The translations under genes were made by a program, and so were the position numbers. Positions 24,253-32,990 of a DNA stretch of 64,000 nt are shown here, in pieces; within the stretch, counting starts at the first letter, position 1; the number at the start of each line of letters is the position of its first letter. The notes beneath the pieces were generated by a model. The model saw nothing but the letters and a program-made list of their open reading frames with translations, was not told the origin of the DNA and did not search any database. Origin of the DNA: Allobogoriella deserti (GTDB taxonomy: Bacteria > Actinomycetota > Actinomycetes > Actinomycetales > Actinomycetaceae); NCBI RefSeq assembly GCF_042680605.1, contig NZ_JBHUEE010000002.1, forward strand, positions 434,001-498,000. The letters are read 5' to 3'.

Positions 24253-25314
24253 GTGCGCAGTCCGGAGGACCGCCGCCAGCGCCTGCTGGCCATCGTCACC
24301 GAACGCGGCACGGTCTCCTTGCGTGACCTCGCGGATGCGCTGTCCGTCTCACTCGTGACGATCCGGCGCGATGCCGAGCATCTCAACAGCGCCGGCCTCC
24401 TCGTCCGGCAGCACGGCACCGTCACCTCGCCCGAGCACCTCGCGCGGCAGCAGGGCCCCGATGACAGCTCCCCGTACGTCGTCATGACCGTCGGCGCCCC
24501 CTCGCCCTACCTCAGTCCCGTGGCGCAGGCGGCGCGTCGCCGTGCCTACGAGCTCGGTCTGCGCTTCGTTCTCCACCTCGTCTCGGACGATCAAGCGGTC
24601 GAGGTCATCAGCCGGTTCCAGGACGACCCGGACTGCGTCGGCGTCCTGCTCGCTCCGAACTGGAGCTGGAACGAGACCCTTCCGAGGTCGTCCGAGCTGC
24701 TCGACTCCTCCGGCCCGGTGGTTCTGGTGGAACGGGCAGTGGCTCACGAGCATCCGCTCGCCGCGATGGACCAGGTCAGCTGCGACCACGGCTACGGCGT
24801 CTTCGTCGCCGTCGACCACCTGCGGGATCTCGGCCACGAGCGGATCGCGTTGGTCGCCCGCGACGACAGCCCGACGGCGCGGGCGATCCGCGCGGCCTAC
24901 GCCGACATCATCGGCTCGGACGAGTCGTGGACGCGCATCTGGACCAGCCCGGGCAACGAGCAACCGGACGCGTACCGGACCCTCGAGGAGTTCGTCGACT
25001 TCGCGCGCGAGCAAGGCGTCACCGCCGTCCTCGCGCACAACGACTGGACGGGACTGCAGATCCATCAGGCCTTGCAGAGCCGGCGAGGCGCAGCACCGGC
25101 CGACCTGTCGATCATCGCCTACGACGACGTCGTCGCCGAACTCTCGACGACCGCCCTGACCGCGGTGGCGCCGCCGACCCGCGAGATCGGCCGAACGGCC
25201 GTGGACACCGTGTGGCGGCGCATCCGGCATGAGGACGGCGCCACGACCGTCCGCCACGTTCGGCTCATGCCCCGTCTCGCGGTCCGGGGGTCGACCGGGA
25301 GTCCGCAGCGGTGA
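24253..25314 (+). CDS. Hybrid regulator: DeoR-type HTH with LacI-type sensor
   Basis: 353-residue transcription factor. The first 60 residues are a DeoR-type helix-turn-helix (RQRLLAIVTERGTVSLRDLADALSVS, VTIRRDAEHL). Residues from about 78 form a periplasmic-binding-like sensor of the LacI/GalR type (DQVSCDHGYGVFVAVDHLRDLGHERIALV, VLAHNDWTGLQIHQAL, LSIIAYDDV). It should bind DNA and release on a sugar ligand. Start GTG 24253 has AAGGAG five bases upstream. GATCG arrays stand in front of it and of the importer operon 16 bp beyond its stop, indicating autoregulation and control of uptake. The ligand is probably the sugar imported by the adjacent ABC system. Confidence 0.87.
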   Translation: MRSPEDRRQRLLAIVTERGTVSLRDLADALSVSLVTIRRDAEHLNSAGLLVRQHGTVTSPEHLARQQGPDDSSPYVVMTVGAPSPYLSPVAQAARRRAYELGLRFVLHLVSDDQAVEVISRFQDDPDCVGVLLAPNWSWNETLPRSSELLDSSGPVVLVERAVAHEHPLAAMDQVSCDHGYGVFVAVDHLRDLGHERIALVARDDSPTARAIRAAYADIIGSDESWTRIWTSPGNEQPDAYRTLEEFVDFAREQGVTAVLAHNDWTGLQIHQALQSRRGAAPADLSIIAYDDVVAELSTTALTAVAPPTREIGRTAVDTVWRRIRHEDGATTVRHVRLMPRLAVRGSTGSPQR

Positions 25315-25330
25315 CCAGCCCTTCGGCGAG

Positions 25331-25360
25331 TGATCGTTTTGATCGGTTTGATCGAAACGG
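25331..25360 (+). promoter_or_regulatory. GATCG direct-repeat operator of the importer operon
   Basis: GATCG boxes at 25332, 25341 and 25350, exactly 9 bp apart, then AAACGGTCGA as a weak fourth. The 5' half is identical to the array at 24081. It lies about 100 bp before the substrate-binding protein gene. Confidence 0.7.
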
Positions 25361-25457
25361 TCGACAGGGCCGATTCGCCTGATCTAGCGTCGGCGCCGAC
25401 AACGAGGTTGTGCACGACAGCGCCGTCGACCTCTGCGCCGGCGCACAGGGAGGGACC

Positions 25458-26771
25458 GTGTTCACACGCCGCATACCCACCGCCCGCGTCGCGGCGGTAA
25501 GCGCATTCCTGTTCGCCCTGTCGGGCTGCGCGGCCAGCACGGCGGCACCGTCCGAGGGGCCGACCGTCATCACCTTCTGGTCGTCACTGCGCGGCGCGGA
25601 CGGCGTGGTGGAGCAGTTCAACGCCACGCACGACGACATCCACGTCGAGTTCACCGACACCCCGTCCGGTGCCGCAGGCACGAACGCCATGCTCTACAAC
25701 TCGGTCCGGGCCGGGAACGCGCCGGACGTCGCGACCCTCGAGACGAACATCGCCGCGCAGTTCGCCCTCGACGGCGTCCTCGAGGACATCACCGACGACA
25801 TCTCGCCCGAGGTCCGCGAGGCGATGCTGCCGCAGGCGTTCGACCTGACGACGTTCGACGGCCGGACCTATGCGCTCACGCTCGACATCGAGCCGATGAT
25901 GATGTTCTACCGCGAAGATATGTTTCGCGAGCGCGGGGTCGAGGTACCCACGACCTGGGCGGAATACCGGGAGGCGGCGGAGCAGTTCGCCGCCCACGAC
26001 TCCGACGCCGTCATCGGCTCCTTCTTCACCAACGGCGATCCCCATCTCGCCGCCTTCGCGTGGCAGACCGGCGACCCGTGGTTCGCGGCCGACGAGGACG
26101 GCTGGCGCATCGACATGACCGGCGACGGATCGCTCCGCGTGGCCGATTACTGGCAGGGCCTGATCGACGACGGCCTGGTCGACGTCCTGGCCGCCAGCAG
26201 CCAGGAATGGAATGCCGCCATGGCGAACGACCAGATCGCCACCTACTTCGCCGGAGCCTGGGCGGCAGCAGCCTTGCGGACGTCCGTTCCCGGTGGCGCC
26301 GGCAACTGGCGAGTCGCACCGGTGCCGCGGTGGGACGGTGAGGACCGCGGCGTCGGCACACACGGCGGATCGGCGTTCGGCGTCCCCGTCGGCTCCGAGC
26401 ACCCGCAGGCCGCCCTGGAGTTCATCGAGTGGATGATCACCGACCCCGAGGCGATGCGTGCCCGGATCGCGACCGGTACGAGCTCGATGTATCCCTCCAT
26501 CACCGGGCTGGTCGACGTGGCGCGGGAGACCTTCGATCCGGCGTTCTACGGGGGCCAGGACGTCTACAGCGTCTTCGAGCAGGCCGCGCAGGACATCCCG
26601 GACGGCTGGATCTGGGGGCCGCGCACCGCTCTGACGGCGGCCGCGTTGAACGAGGACCTCGCTCGCGTCCGCGGGGGAACGACGATCGGCGATGCCCTCG
26701 AGGCCGCGCAGGCCGAGACCTACCGCGACATGACGGCCCTCGGTCTCGAGGTCCGGGAGGGAGATCGATGA
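25458..26771 (+). CDS. Sugar ABC transporter substrate-binding lipoprotein
   Basis: 437-residue family-1 extracellular solute receptor. A signal sequence ends in the lipobox LSGC with the Cys as anchor. The mature part has TVITFWSSLRGADGVVEQFN, APDVATLETN, a DIEPMMMFYREDMF segment and AFGVPVGSEHPQAALEFIEWM, all typical of sugar-binding proteins. Start is GTG 25458, with AGGGAGG just upstream; the ATG at 25410 lies too far upstream and has no ribosome site. Its stop overlaps the first permease start by 4 nt (ATGA). Likely ligand: an oligosaccharide or glycoside related to the DUF2264 enzyme. Confidence 0.92.
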   Translation: MFTRRIPTARVAAVSAFLFALSGCAASTAAPSEGPTVITFWSSLRGADGVVEQFNATHDDIHVEFTDTPSGAAGTNAMLYNSVRAGNAPDVATLETNIAAQFALDGVLEDITDDISPEVREAMLPQAFDLTTFDGRTYALTLDIEPMMMFYREDMFRERGVEVPTTWAEYREAAEQFAAHDSDAVIGSFFTNGDPHLAAFAWQTGDPWFAADEDGWRIDMTGDGSLRVADYWQGLIDDGLVDVLAASSQEWNAAMANDQIATYFAGAWAAAALRTSVPGGAGNWRVAPVPRWDGEDRGVGTHGGSAFGVPVGSEHPQAALEFIEWMITDPEAMRARIATGTSSMYPSITGLVDVARETFDPAFYGGQDVYSVFEQAAQDIPDGWIWGPRTALTAAALNEDLARVRGGTTIGDALEAAQAETYRDMTALGLEVREGDR

Positions 26772-27670
26772 CTACTCCACGCCGGCCCGACCCGGGCAAA
26801 CGTCTCGCCCTGCTCGTGCTCATCGGGCCGTTCACCCTGCTGCTCCTCGGCGTGTTCGTGGTGCCCGTCGTCGTCACGATCTACCTGAGCTTCTTCTCCA
26901 CCGTGTACGAGGGGACGGGCTTCGGTACCGCGCGTACCGCCTTCGTCGGCCTGCGCAACTTTGTCATGGCGGTCGGCGATCCGGAGTTCCTCTCCGGGCT
27001 CGGGGTCATCGGCATCTACGCAGCGATCTTCATCCCGCTGGCCCTCGGACTCGGCCTCGCCCTCGCGCTCCTGCTCGACTCCGGCCTCGCCTGGGCACGG
27101 CAGATCAGCCAGACGGTGCTGTTCCTGCCGCACGCCGTCCCCGGGATCATCGCCGCGCTGATCTGGCTCTACCTCTACACGCCTGGCCTGTCTCCCGTGC
27201 TGCGCGCCCTGGGCGGCGCGGACATCGAACTGCGCGTGCTCGGCGACCCGCTGCTTCTGCCGGGCATCGTCAACATCAGCCTGTGGAGCGCTGTCGGCTA
27301 CAACATGGTGATCTTCTACGCCGCCCTGAAAGCCGTACCCGACGAGCTCCTCGAGGCCGCGGCGATCGACGGCGCGGGGCGGATCCGGACCGCGCTGACG
27401 GTCAAGGTCCCGCTGATCCGCGGCGCCGTCGTGACGATCGGGATGTTCGCCGTCATCGGTGCGCTGCAGCTGTTCACCGAACCGATGCTGCTGTCCCAGG
27501 CAAGCCCCGCCGTGGGCACCCGGTTCACGCCCAACATGTACGTCTTCGACGCCGCGTTCACCCGCAACAACTATGGGCTGGCCGCCGCCTCCGCACTCGT
27601 GCTGCTGGTGGTCTGCTGCCTGTTGTCCTACGCCGTCGTCCGCCTGACCAATCGAGGAGCACGCCGATGA
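26768..27670 (+). CDS. Sugar ABC transporter permease 1 (MalF-like)
   Basis: 300-residue inner-membrane permease with six predicted membrane segments, the first at about residues 13-38 (LALLVLIGPFTLLLLGVFVV). The EAA loop for contact with the ATPase is EAAAIDGAGRIRTALTVKVPLI. Start ATG 26768 overlaps the receptor stop (ATGA); its stop overlaps permease 2. No ATPase gene is present in the operon, so a shared MsiK-type ATPase encoded elsewhere probably energises it, as is common in actinomycetes. Confidence 0.92.
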   Translation: MTTPRRPDPGKRLALLVLIGPFTLLLLGVFVVPVVVTIYLSFFSTVYEGTGFGTARTAFVGLRNFVMAVGDPEFLSGLGVIGIYAAIFIPLALGLGLALALLLDSGLAWARQISQTVLFLPHAVPGIIAALIWLYLYTPGLSPVLRALGGADIELRVLGDPLLLPGIVNISLWSAVGYNMVIFYAALKAVPDELLEAAAIDGAGRIRTALTVKVPLIRGAVVTIGMFAVIGALQLFTEPMLLSQASPAVGTRFTPNMYVFDAAFTRNNYGLAAASALVLLVVCCLLSYAVVRLTNRGARR

Positions 27671-28593
27671 CCGCCGCGACCCTGGACCGCTCGGCATCGC
27701 GGACCCGTCCCCCCACTCCCGTCCGACGACGCCGGACCGGCCCCGTCGGGGGTCGTCCCCACTGGTCCTCCCGCGCCGTCGTCAATGTCCTCGTGCTGTT
27801 GGCGGTCCTGTACTGCCTCGGACCGCTGCTGTGGCTGCTGATGGCCTCGACGAAGAACGCCGAGGCGCTCTTCGCCTCCAACCTGTTCTCGACCGAGGGG
27901 TTCGCGCTGCTGGGGAACATCCGCCAGCTCGTCACCGAGGCGGACGGTGTCTACCTGCGGTGGTACGCCAACTCGTTGCTGTACGCCTTCGTGGGGGCGG
28001 CGGTGGCGGCGCTGCTGAGCGTCGCGGCCGGGTACGTGTTCGACAAGCTCGCCTTCCGGGGCAAGCGCGCCCTGTTCGCTCTCGTCCTGGTGAGCGTCAT
28101 GGTCCCGCCCACCGTCCTCGCCCTGCCGATGTACCTCGTCGCCTCGACCCTCGGCGTCGTCGACTCGATCTGGGCGATCCTCATCCCGGTGCTGTTCAAC
28201 CCGTTCGGCGTGTACCTGGCGCGCATCTTCTCCCAGGGTTACGTGCCGGACGCCGTCGTCGAGGCGGCGCGGGTGGACGGCGCCAGCCATCTGCGGACGT
28301 TCAGTTCGATCGGCCTGCGGCTCATGGCGCCCGGATACGTCACGATCTTCCTGTTCCAGCTGACCGCCATCTGGAACAACTTCATGCTGCCGCTGGTCAT
28401 GCTCTCGGACACGGACCTCTACCCGCTGAGCCTGGGCCTGTACACCTGGAACAGCCAGGCCACGATCACCCCGCTGTACTACCAGCTCACGATCATCGGA
28501 TCACTGCTCGCCCTCGTCCCGCTCGTCGTGGCGTTCCTGTTCCTGCAGCGGTTCTGGCGCTCCGGGCTGACAGCGGGGAGCGTGAAATCGTGA
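27667..28593 (+). CDS. Sugar ABC transporter permease 2 (MalG-like)
   Basis: 308-residue partner permease. A basic N-terminal tail (VRRRRTGPVGGR) precedes the first membrane segment near residues 36-58. The EAA loop is EAARVDGASHLRTFSSIGLRLM. The C-terminus ends FLFLQRFWRSGLTAGSVKS, a usual MalG-type ending. The ATG overlaps the permease 1 stop by 4 nt. A GTG overlapping its own stop (28590) is in frame with the DUF2264 gene and could couple translation to it. Confidence 0.92.
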   Translation: MTAATLDRSASRTRPPTPVRRRRTGPVGGRPHWSSRAVVNVLVLLAVLYCLGPLLWLLMASTKNAEALFASNLFSTEGFALLGNIRQLVTEADGVYLRWYANSLLYAFVGAAVAALLSVAAGYVFDKLAFRGKRALFALVLVSVMVPPTVLALPMYLVASTLGVVDSIWAILIPVLFNPFGVYLARIFSQGYVPDAVVEAARVDGASHLRTFSSIGLRLMAPGYVTIFLFQLTAIWNNFMLPLVMLSDTDLYPLSLGLYTWNSQATITPLYYQLTIIGSLLALVPLVVAFLFLQRFWRSGLTAGSVKS

Positions 28594-28635
28594 CCGGCAC
28601 GACCCGCCGGCACGCGCGAGGCGATCGCGCCGACG

Positions 28636-28673
28636 GACATCACCCGCACAGACATCACTCGGACCGACATCAC
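28636..28673. repeat. Three GACATCAC boxes at 15-bp spacing
   Basis: GACATCAC at 28636, 28651 and 28666 in similar surroundings, between permease 2 and the DUF2264 start. The period is five codons and the reading frame is open, giving a His-rich repeat if translated from GTG 28590. Confidence 0.85.
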
Positions 28674-28697
28674 ACCGGCAACGAACGAAAGGCCACG

Positions 28698-30653
28698 ATG
28701 ACTCTGGACGCCGCCGCGCTGGGCTGGGACCTGCCCCTTCCGGACGAGGACACCGAGCGCAGCCCGGAGACCGGATGGACCCGCACGCACTGGGCGACTG
28801 TGGCCGACAATCTCCTGCTGGCGGCGCGGCGCTACGCCTCCGACGGCGGAGCCCACCTCGACCTGCCGGGTCGGCCCTCCCGCTCCGGTGTGCTCTCCGA
28901 CGGGCTCGAGGGCTGGGCGCGTACCTTTCCGCTGGCCGCGATGCGTGTCCGGGGTGAGGCAGGGGCGGACCCGCACGGGCATCTCGACTTCTACCGTCGC
29001 GGAGTGGTGGCCGGCACGCGGCACACCCTCGACAGCGAGCGCACGGCCGAGTCGTGGCAGGACATCCGCTCGGCGTCCGAGGCGGGCCAACCGATGGTCG
29101 AGTCCGCCTCCGTCGCGATCGGCCTGCACCTGACTCGGCCCTGGCTGTGGGACTCGCTCACGGCCCGGGAGCAGGACGGCGTCGAGGGGTGGCTCCGCGG
29201 CGCGCTCACGCACGATCCGGCGCCGAACAACTGGTACCTGTTCCCCATGATGGTGGCCGGCTTCCTCGAGGACGTCGGCCGCGGTGACGCGGCGACGGCG
29301 GCCGCTATCGATCACGCCTTGGCGCTGCTGGAGACCTGGTACGACGGCGAGGGTTGGTATCGCGACGGAGACGGCCGGGCGTATGACCACTACATCGGTT
29401 GGATCATGCACTTCTACCCGGTGCTGTACGCCTGGCTGCGTGGTGACGAGCCTCTGCTGTCCCGGTTCGCCGACCGACTCGAGGAGTTCCTCGGCTCGTT
29501 CCTGCCCACCTTCGACGCGAACGGCGCACCGCTTCACCAGGGCCGGTCGCTCACGTACCGCACCGCGGCCCTCGCCGCCCCGGCGATGGCGTCCGTGGTC
29601 GGCCGGCACCCGTGGCCGGCCGGACAGGCACGGGCGCTGACGAGCCGGACCCTGCGGTACTTCCTGGAGCGCGGGAGCGTCGAGCGCGGCCTCTTCTCGT
29701 TGGGCTGGCACGGTCCGCACGACGCCACGTTGCAGAGCTACTCGGGACCCGGCTCGCCGTACTGGGCGGTGCACGGGTTCGCCGCTCTCCTGCTGGGCGA
29801 GGCCGACCCGTACTGGACGGAGACCGAGATCGCGCCACCGACATCAACCGGCACTCGGCACATCGCCGCCGTCGGCTGGCTCATTCAGTCCACCGACGAC
29901 GGTCTGGTCCGCGTGCACAACCACGGCAGCGACCACATGCACCCGGGTGCCGACGAGGGCGGCGATCCCGACCCGTTGTACGCCCGGCTGGCGTACTCGA
30001 CCCGCACCGGGCCGACGCCGGTGACGAACGTCGCGGACAACTCGGTCGAGATCGAGCACGAGGGCCGGGTGAGCGTGCGGCGGCGGATCCACCCGCTCGG
30101 CACCGCCCCGGGCTGGGCGGCCTCGGCGTGGCAGCCGAGGTTCCCGGGCGTGGCGGGCTTCGTACCGGGGCCACGCCGTGGCGCGGGGACGATCCTGCCG
30201 GGCGCCTGGATCGACGTGCTGACCCTCGCAGACGGTGCCGACGAGGTCCGTGTGGTGCGCCTGCGCGGCCTCCGGGCCGGGCATCGCGTGCGGTTGAGCG
30301 GATGGGCCATGGCCGGCGAGGAGCCGGGTGACCTGACGACGGCGCTCCAGCCGTCCGCCGTCGAGATCCGGACCACCGACCTCACCTCGGTCCTCACCGG
30401 TCTGGCGGGCCTGGGCGAGGCCCACGTGCTGCGCGCTCCCGCCGGGACCGCCTACGGCCGTTGGGCGCTGGTCCCTGCCGTGACGGGCACGTGGGAGGGC
30501 TCGCTCCTGGTCGCCCACGCTCGGCTGGCCGGGGGCTCGTCCGAGGCCGCCGTGCCGACGGCAGAGGTCGACGGCACGACCGCCCGCATCACGCTTTCCC
30601 GCGGCGTACGCACCGTCGACTGGAGCGCCGAATGCCCGACTGTCGCGGGGTGA
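28698..30653 (+). CDS. DUF2264 domain protein, probable carbohydrate-active enzyme
   Basis: 651-residue cytoplasmic protein of the DUF2264 family, an alpha/alpha-toroid enzyme type found in polysaccharide-use loci. I recall some members being assigned to glycoside hydrolases, possibly uronidases, but not with certainty. Motifs: LEGWARTFPLAAMR, NNWYLFPMMVAGFLEDVG, WYRDGDGRAYDHYIGWIMHFYPVLYAW and GRSLTYRTAALAAPAMA; the C-terminal third is probably a beta-rich domain. No signal peptide, so it should act on imported sugar. ATG 28698 follows GAAAGG by five bases; GTG 28590, overlapping the permease stop and in frame, is an alternative adding 36 residues. A strong hairpin follows the stop, closing the operon. 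Confidence 0.85.
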   Translation: MTLDAAALGWDLPLPDEDTERSPETGWTRTHWATVADNLLLAARRYASDGGAHLDLPGRPSRSGVLSDGLEGWARTFPLAAMRVRGEAGADPHGHLDFYRRGVVAGTRHTLDSERTAESWQDIRSASEAGQPMVESASVAIGLHLTRPWLWDSLTAREQDGVEGWLRGALTHDPAPNNWYLFPMMVAGFLEDVGRGDAATAAAIDHALALLETWYDGEGWYRDGDGRAYDHYIGWIMHFYPVLYAWLRGDEPLLSRFADRLEEFLGSFLPTFDANGAPLHQGRSLTYRTAALAAPAMASVVGRHPWPAGQARALTSRTLRYFLERGSVERGLFSLGWHGPHDATLQSYSGPGSPYWAVHGFAALLLGEADPYWTETEIAPPTSTGTRHIAAVGWLIQSTDDGLVRVHNHGSDHMHPGADEGGDPDPLYARLAYSTRTGPTPVTNVADNSVEIEHEGRVSVRRRIHPLGTAPGWAASAWQPRFPGVAGFVPGPRRGAGTILPGAWIDVLTLADGADEVRVVRLRGLRAGHRVRLSGWAMAGEEPGDLTTALQPSAVEIRTTDLTSVLTGLAGLGEAHVLRAPAGTAYGRWALVPAVTGTWEGSLLVAHARLAGGSSEAAVPTAEVDGTTARITLSRGVRTVDWSAECPTVAG

Positions 30654-30682
30654 GCTCGGCCGCCGGCGCGGCCGTCGGAGCT
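30653..30682 (+). terminator. Hairpin terminator after the DUF2264 gene
   Basis: AGCTC (30653-30657) pairs with GAGCT (30678-30682), and GGCCGC-CGGC-GCGGCC (30658-30673) forms the inner stem. It starts at the stop codon; no T-run follows. Confidence 0.55.
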
Positions 30683-30780
30683 GCCCACCGCCGCTCGACG
30701 TGACCAACGCGACATTCCCCCACGATCCGCACTGTGCCGCGCGCCGCCCCGGCAGCCGACACAACGGTGACACGGCGCAC

Positions 30781-30796
30781 CGTTATCATCCTGTGA
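30781..30796 (+). promoter_or_regulatory. Shared promoter box, acyltransferase 1
   Basis: CGTTATCATCCTGTGA, matching 15 of 16 bases of the box at 32953. It lies 34 bp before the GTG at 30830. It contains TATCAT (a possible -10) and CGTT, with AAC 15 bp upstream, which could also fit an ECF-sigma promoter. Confidence 0.55.
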
Positions 30797-30829
30797 CATT
30801 GGCGCCGGACGTCGGTAGGTTCTGAAGGC

Positions 30830-32869
30830 GTGGCAGCCAGTGGATCCGCCCAGCCCGAGACGGCTCGGCACTTCAGGTCAGACGTGCAGGGACTGCGCGC
30901 CGTCGCGGTGCTGCTCGTCCTCGTCTACCACGCGGGCGTCTCGGCGGTCGGCGGCGGGTACGTCGGCGTCGACGTCTTCTTCGTCATCTCCGGCTTCCTC
31001 ATCACCTCCCACATCGTGCGCGAGGTGCAGACCAAGGGCCGCCTCGACCTGGTCGCGTTCTACTCCCGCCGCGCACGGCGCATCCTGCCAGCGGCGCTGA
31101 CCGTGCTGGCGGTCTCGGCGGCCGTGGCCTACCTCGTCATCCCACCGTTCGAGCGCGAGGGTCTGCTGCAGGACGCCACGGCGACGGCGCTGTACGTGCC
31201 GAACATGCTCTTCGCCGCCCAGGACACGGACTACCTGACCGCCGAGGCGCCGTCGATCTTCCAGCACTACTGGTCGCTCGGCGTCGAGGAGCAGTTCTAC
31301 CTGATCTGGCCGATCCTCCTGGTCGGCATCCTCGCCCTGTGCGGACGTCGCCGCTGGGCGGTGTGGACCGCCGTCGCCGGCCTGGTCACCGCCTCCTTCG
31401 CCGGCTGCCTGGCGCTGATGAGCGTCTCGGAGTCCTGGGCCTTCTTCGCGTTGCCCACCCGAGCCTGGGAGCTCGGCGTCGGCGGGCTCGTGGCGCTCGC
31501 GGTCTCCCAAGGCGCACGGATCCGCGGGCCGATCGGCGGCGCACTGGCGTGGGCCGGCCTGGTCATGGTCGTCCTCGCGGGCCTGACGCTCTCGGACGCC
31601 ACCCCCTTCCCCGGTGTGGCCACCCTGCTGCCGGTCCTCGGCACCGCGCTCATCGTCTTCTGCGGCGCCGAACGTCACTCCCCCGCCTGGCTGCTGAACC
31701 GCGCGCCGATGCAGTTCGTCGGCTCCATCTCCTACTCGCTCTACCTCGTGCACTGGCCGCTGGTGATGATTCCGGAGGCGGCTCTGGGTGCGGACGGCAC
31801 GTTGCCGACGACGGCGAAGGTCGCCCTGAGTGCCGCGGCGATCCCGGTCGCCTACCTCTGCTTCCGGTTCGTCGAGGAGCCCTTCCGTCGTCGGCCGGCC
31901 AAGGCGCGGGTCGAGCACCGGCGCACGGTGGCCGTCTCCTTGGCGGCGTCGGTCTCGATCGGCGTGGTGGCTGCGACCTCGGCCAACGCCGTCTCGCACA
32001 TGCCGATCCACGCCGGCGACGACGCCCCGCCCTACCGGATGGAGACCGACCCGGTCGGTACCGACTTCGTGCCGGCGAACATGTCCCCGGACCTGCGCAG
32101 CGCCCCGGACGACAACCCGGACATCTACCGGGACGGGTGCGTGCGTGGTGACGGCGAGTCCGATCCGAGCGGCTGCCAGGTGGGCGACGAGGACGCTCCG
32201 ACGGTCGCGCTGTTCGGCGATTCGCACGCCGCGCACTGGCAGCCGGCGCTCAAGCCGATCGCCGACGACGGCGACATCGAGCTCGACATCAACGCCAAGA
32301 GTTCCTGCGAATCGGTCACCACGCTCGACGACCCCCGCGGGAGCGACTCCTGCGTCGAGTGGCGCGAGGGCGTCATCGACCGTCTGAACGACGATCCGCC
32401 CGAGGTGATCCTCCTCGCCAACTACGCGGTGCACGCCACCGAGGAGACCGACGAAGACCGCGGTGACTACTGGCGCGACTCCCTCGAGCAGACCGTCGAG
32501 GCGCTGCCGGAGGAGAGCGAGGTCGTCGTCATGGCGGGCACCCCGACCATGCCGGCCGTGCCCGCGTCCTGCCTGTCCCAGCACGTCGAGGACGCCGAGC
32601 GGTGCGCGGCTAACCGGGAGACCACCCTCGAGGAGGGCCTCGACGCGCCGACGCGCCAGGCCGAGAAGGCGGTCGCCCGCGAGGACGAGCACGTCCAACG
32701 CCTCGATCTCACCCGGTACTTCTGCAACGACGAGTCCTGCCCCGCCGTCATCGACGACAAGCTCGTCTACCGCGACTCGCACCACCTGACGCGAACGTTC
32801 AGCGCCTCCCTCGAGCCGGTCCTGCGCGAGCGGCTCGAGCCGGTGATCGAGGGCGTCAAGCAGGCCTGA
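30830..32869 (+). CDS. Acyltransferase family 3 (OafA-type) with SGNH domain, copy 1
   Basis: 679-residue membrane O-acyltransferase. Residues about 14-350 form an acyltransferase-3 domain with some ten membrane segments (SDVQGLRAVAVLLVLVYHAG, VDVFFVISGFLITSHIVREV, SIFQHYWSLGVEEQFY, RFVEEPFRRRP). From about 430 an extracytoplasmic SGNH domain follows, with GDSHAAHW near 463 and DSHHLT near 648 as catalytic blocks. Such proteins O-acetylate cell-wall or surface glycans, taking acetyl groups from inside and transferring them outside. The start is GTG 30830 (MAASGSAQ), aligned with the start of the tandem copy. It has its own promoter box. Confidence 0.92.
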   Translation: MAASGSAQPETARHFRSDVQGLRAVAVLLVLVYHAGVSAVGGGYVGVDVFFVISGFLITSHIVREVQTKGRLDLVAFYSRRARRILPAALTVLAVSAAVAYLVIPPFEREGLLQDATATALYVPNMLFAAQDTDYLTAEAPSIFQHYWSLGVEEQFYLIWPILLVGILALCGRRRWAVWTAVAGLVTASFAGCLALMSVSESWAFFALPTRAWELGVGGLVALAVSQGARIRGPIGGALAWAGLVMVVLAGLTLSDATPFPGVATLLPVLGTALIVFCGAERHSPAWLLNRAPMQFVGSISYSLYLVHWPLVMIPEAALGADGTLPTTAKVALSAAAIPVAYLCFRFVEEPFRRRPAKARVEHRRTVAVSLAASVSIGVVAATSANAVSHMPIHAGDDAPPYRMETDPVGTDFVPANMSPDLRSAPDDNPDIYRDGCVRGDGESDPSGCQVGDEDAPTVALFGDSHAAHWQPALKPIADDGDIELDINAKSSCESVTTLDDPRGSDSCVEWREGVIDRLNDDPPEVILLANYAVHATEETDEDRGDYWRDSLEQTVEALPEESEVVVMAGTPTMPAVPASCLSQHVEDAERCAANRETTLEEGLDAPTRQAEKAVAREDEHVQRLDLTRYFCNDESCPAVIDDKLVYRDSHHLTRTFSASLEPVLRERLEPVIEGVKQA

Positions 32870-32885
32870 GCCGGCCACGCCCCGA

Positions 32886-32905
32886 CGCCGCTACCAGCAG
32901 CGGCG
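32886..32905 (+). terminator. Hairpin between the two acyltransferase genes
   Basis: CGCCGCT (32886-32892) and AGCGGCG (32899-32905) with a 6-base loop, 16 bases after the copy 1 stop. No T-run; possible terminator ahead of the copy 2 promoter. Confidence 0.45.
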
Positions 32906-32952
32906 AGCACGCCGGACGACCCCGTCCTCACCAAGAACGAGCGCCGCCACTC

Positions 32953-32968
32953 CGTTATCATCCCGTGA
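32953..32968 (+). promoter_or_regulatory. Shared promoter box, acyltransferase 2
   Basis: CGTTATCATCCCGTGA, 23 bp before ATG 32991, one mismatch from the box at 30781. GAAC lies 14 bp upstream of CGTT. Its retention beside both copies suggests it was duplicated with the gene or is under selection. Confidence 0.55.
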
Positions 32969-32990
32969 TAGACGGAGGAGGGCGTCGGGC

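Noticed and set aside
23049..25314. Assigning the hydroxyacid dehydrogenase to the UGSC/IclR regulon because of proximity
   Set aside because: It carries the GATCG array of the DeoR/LacI-type regulator, not the 15-bp palindrome, and a strong hairpin separates it from UGSC copy 3.
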